Positions 62,428-64,000 of a stretch of DNA of 64,000 nt are shown here, piece by piece (position 1 is the first letter of the stretch; each line of letters begins with the position of its first letter). Made by a program: the position numbers and the translations under genes. The notes beneath the pieces were generated by a model. The model did not search any database and was not told the origin of the DNA. It saw nothing but the letters and a program-made list of their open reading frames with translations. The stretch spans positions 186,001 through 250,000 of the forward strand of contig JAGABT010000016.1 of assembly GCA_017614505.1 (NCBI GenBank). The letters are read 5' to 3'. The stretch is from Selenomonadaceae bacterium (GTDB taxonomy: Bacteria > Bacillota > Negativicutes > Selenomonadales > Selenomonadaceae).

Positions 62428-62570
62428 ATCCATGGGCGCCTTCTTTTTATTTGCAAAGACAAAAAAAGAGGCCGCCCAAGGACGGGCGGCCGCCCGCGCC
62501 ATTCGCTGGACGCGAATGCAGCGGGCTGTTTTCTTTGCTACTTTCTTTTGCACCAAAAGAAAGTAGATAC
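62428..62570 (+). repeat. Interspersed palindromic repeat, copy F
   Basis: Between the convergent SYLF and chemotaxis genes. It contains GGCCGCCCAAGGACGGGCGG, a second-type middle module like copy E (CATTCGCTGGACGCGAATG) and the tail hairpin CTACTTTCTTTT-GCACC-AAAAGAAAGTAG. The tail lies 10 bp past the chemotaxis gene stop. Confidence 0.85.
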
Positions 62571-62576
62571 AAAACC

Positions 62577-64000
62577 TTAAACCTTGAACCTGCCAATAAT
62601 ATCCTGCATAGCCTGCGCCATTTCGGCGAGGGAGCGGCTGGCTTCGGCGATTTCGTGCATAGTAGCGGACTGCTGTTCGCCGGACGCGGAGACGGTTTCC
62701 GATTCCTTAGCGACTTCGCGGCTCTTGACGTTGATATTTTCGACGGACTGCGTGATAACGTCAGTGCTGGCAGAAAGTTCACCGACGATTTTTTCCATGC
62801 GCTCGGAACTCTTGGAAACCTCGGTGACTTTTTCGCTGATAATCTGGAAAGTTCTGCCCGCGTCGTCGACAGCCTCGGCGCCGGTTTTGACGTTGGTAAC
62901 GCCTTCCTGCATAGCCTGCACGGCGTCCTGAGATTTTTCCTGAATGGAGCCAATGAGCGTGGAAATTTCCTTCGCGGAACTTTGCGACTGCTCAGCGAGC
63001 TTGCGAACTTCGTCAGCGACGACGGCGAAACCTTTACCGTGTTCACCGGCGCGCGCGGCTTCAATGGCGGCGTTCAGCGCGAGGAGATTTGTCTGGTCGG
63101 CGATAGCAACAATGGCGTCGACGATTTTGCCAATCTTTTCGGATTCTTCGCCGAGCTGAGCGATAACGTCCGCCGAGGCGCTGACGGAAGTTTCAATGCG
63201 CTCCATCTGCGAAATTGCGTTTTTGACAGCCTTGTTTCCGTTATCGGCGGCGACGTTTGTTTCAGCAATTTCTTTGGCGGAGGCGTGCAAAGTCTTGTTG
63301 AAACTTTCCATGTGGCTTTTGAGTTCGTCCGCCTTCGTTGAGGCGTTTTCGACTTCGGTAAACTGTTCGGTGCAGGCGCCGGCGACGTTGACGATTGAAT
63401 CCGCAACCTGATTAATCGCCGTGGTAGACTGGTCGGCGCTGGCGGTGAGCTGCTCACTGGCGGCGGCAACCTGCGCGGCAGAGGTTATGATTTTTTCTAT
63501 CATCTCGTGAACATTATCGCGAAGCGCCACAACTGCGCGCGCCATTACGCCAATTTCGTCCGAACGCTCGGTGTCAGCATTTTTGCCGTTGTCTTTCAAA
63601 CGGAAATCGCCCGTACTCAGAACGTCCAGCACTTCCGTCATACGGCGAATCGGCGCTATCAAATGGTTGGAAAAAGCAGCGGCGGCGATAATCATTATGA
63701 CGGCGATAACTACGGCGAGAATCGTCATTCTGACAAAAATGCTGTGAAGATTTTCGTCGGCTCTTGCCTGAGCTTCAGCGACGCGCGCGTCAATGTAATC
63801 AATCCAGACGCCGGTGCCTACAACCCACTGGTACGGCTCAAAAGCTGCGGTATAACCTCTTTTCGGCAGAGGCTCAGTCTCCCCAGGTTTCGCGAACATA
63901 AAATCAGTGTAACCGCCGCCGGCTTTACGACCGTTCTCAATCAGTTCGCGGATAAAATGCTTGCCGGTCTGGTCGGTAGCGTCGATACGGGATTTGCCTT
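62577..64000 (-). CDS. Methyl-accepting chemotaxis protein with Cache-type sensor (partial)
   Basis: 474 codons are visible; the start lies beyond the window end. A periplasmic sCache_2-like sensor ([20 protein letters not shown]) is followed by a membrane helix ([19 protein letters not shown]), a HAMP domain ([14 protein letters not shown]) and a long helical signalling domain. The hairpin tip contains [26 protein letters not shown], the CheA/CheW contact site. It detects small molecules, often organic acids in this sensor family, and drives flagellar control. Ends DIIGRFKV. Confidence 0.95.
   Translation of the reverse strand, partial: GKSRIDATDQTGKHFIRELIENGRKAGGGYTDFMFAKPGETEPLPKRGYTAAFEPYQWVVGTGVWIDYIDARVAEAQARADENLHSIFVRMTILAVVIAVIMIIAAAAFSNHLIAPIRRMTEVLDVLSTGDFRLKDNGKNADTERSDEIGVMARAVVALRDNVHEMIEKIITSAAQVAAASEQLTASADQSTTAINQVADSIVNVAGACTEQFTEVENASTKADELKSHMESFNKTLHASAKEIAETNVAADNGNKAVKNAISQMERIETSVSASADVIAQLGEESEKIGKIVDAIVAIADQTNLLALNAAIEAARAGEHGKGFAVVADEVRKLAEQSQSSAKEISTLIGSIQEKSQDAVQAMQEGVTNVKTGAEAVDDAGRTFQIISEKVTEVSKSSERMEKIVGELSASTDVITQSVENINVKSREVAKESETVSASGEQQSATMHEIAEASRSLAEMAQAMQDIIGRFKV

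Overview
The window looks like a chromosome segment of a diderm Firmicute (class Negativicutes, Selenomonadales-like). Firmicute-type genes and strong SD-TTG/GTG starts sit beside a full set of outer-membrane genes: an MlaE/F/D lipid transporter, a TolC, TamB and Omp85 (BamA-like) cluster, an autotransporter-like protein and other beta-barrels. Methylmalonyl-CoA mutase (MutA/MutB) with MeaB points to the succinate-propionate route, and HypF and formate-THF ligase point to an anaerobe. This assignment is inferred from gene content only.

Layout. 1-5.4 kb: methionine aminopeptidase (cut by the window edge) and a glycosyltransferase on the minus strand; then a polysaccharide deacetylase, MurQ, MupG and an NlpC/P60 hydrolase on the plus strand (MurNAc recycling and wall turnover). 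5.4-5.5 kb: tRNA-Arg(CCG). 5.8-12.3 kb: mreB-mreC-mreD-PBP2-minC-minD-minE, with an extra truncated minE-like gene. 12.4-24 kb: mlaE-mlaF-mlaD (MlaD carries a probable C-terminal outer-membrane barrel), tolC, tamB, omp85 and a DUF805 gene. 24-35.8 kb: a tightly spaced six-gene minus-strand operon of exported proteins: a beta-barrel, two related secreted proteins, a CsgG-like protein, an autotransporter-like protein and a 2072-residue repeat/RTX protein. 35.9-47.4 kb: a plus-strand operon with three divergent Hsp70 paralogues and a coiled-coil protein, then trmD, a membrane-anchored protein, two glycosyltransferases and hypF. 47.4-53.5 kb: minus-strand mutA, mutB, meaB and an MsrA-like gene without the catalytic Cys. 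53.7-55.6 kb: an NCS2 purine permease and an L,D-transpeptidase. 55.6-56.7 kb: a BRO-N/HNH phage-type chimera. 56.9-59.1 kb: wecB and tagO/wecA. 59.4-64 kb: fhs, a GNAT acetyltransferase, a SYLF protein and a chemotaxis receptor cut by the window end.

Between genes there are six copies of a modular palindromic repeat (about 110-220 bp each) and many good sigma-A promoters. Two intergenic regions look like stand-alone small RNA genes with consensus promoters and intrinsic terminators. One of these promoters (61264-61292, minus strand) has a run of nine G in its spacer, which could make it phase-variable.

The main candidates for something new are the six-gene CsgG-like/autotransporter/RTX export operon, the adjacent divergently transcribed triple-Hsp70 cluster (the two share a 145-bp promoter region), and the two small RNA loci.
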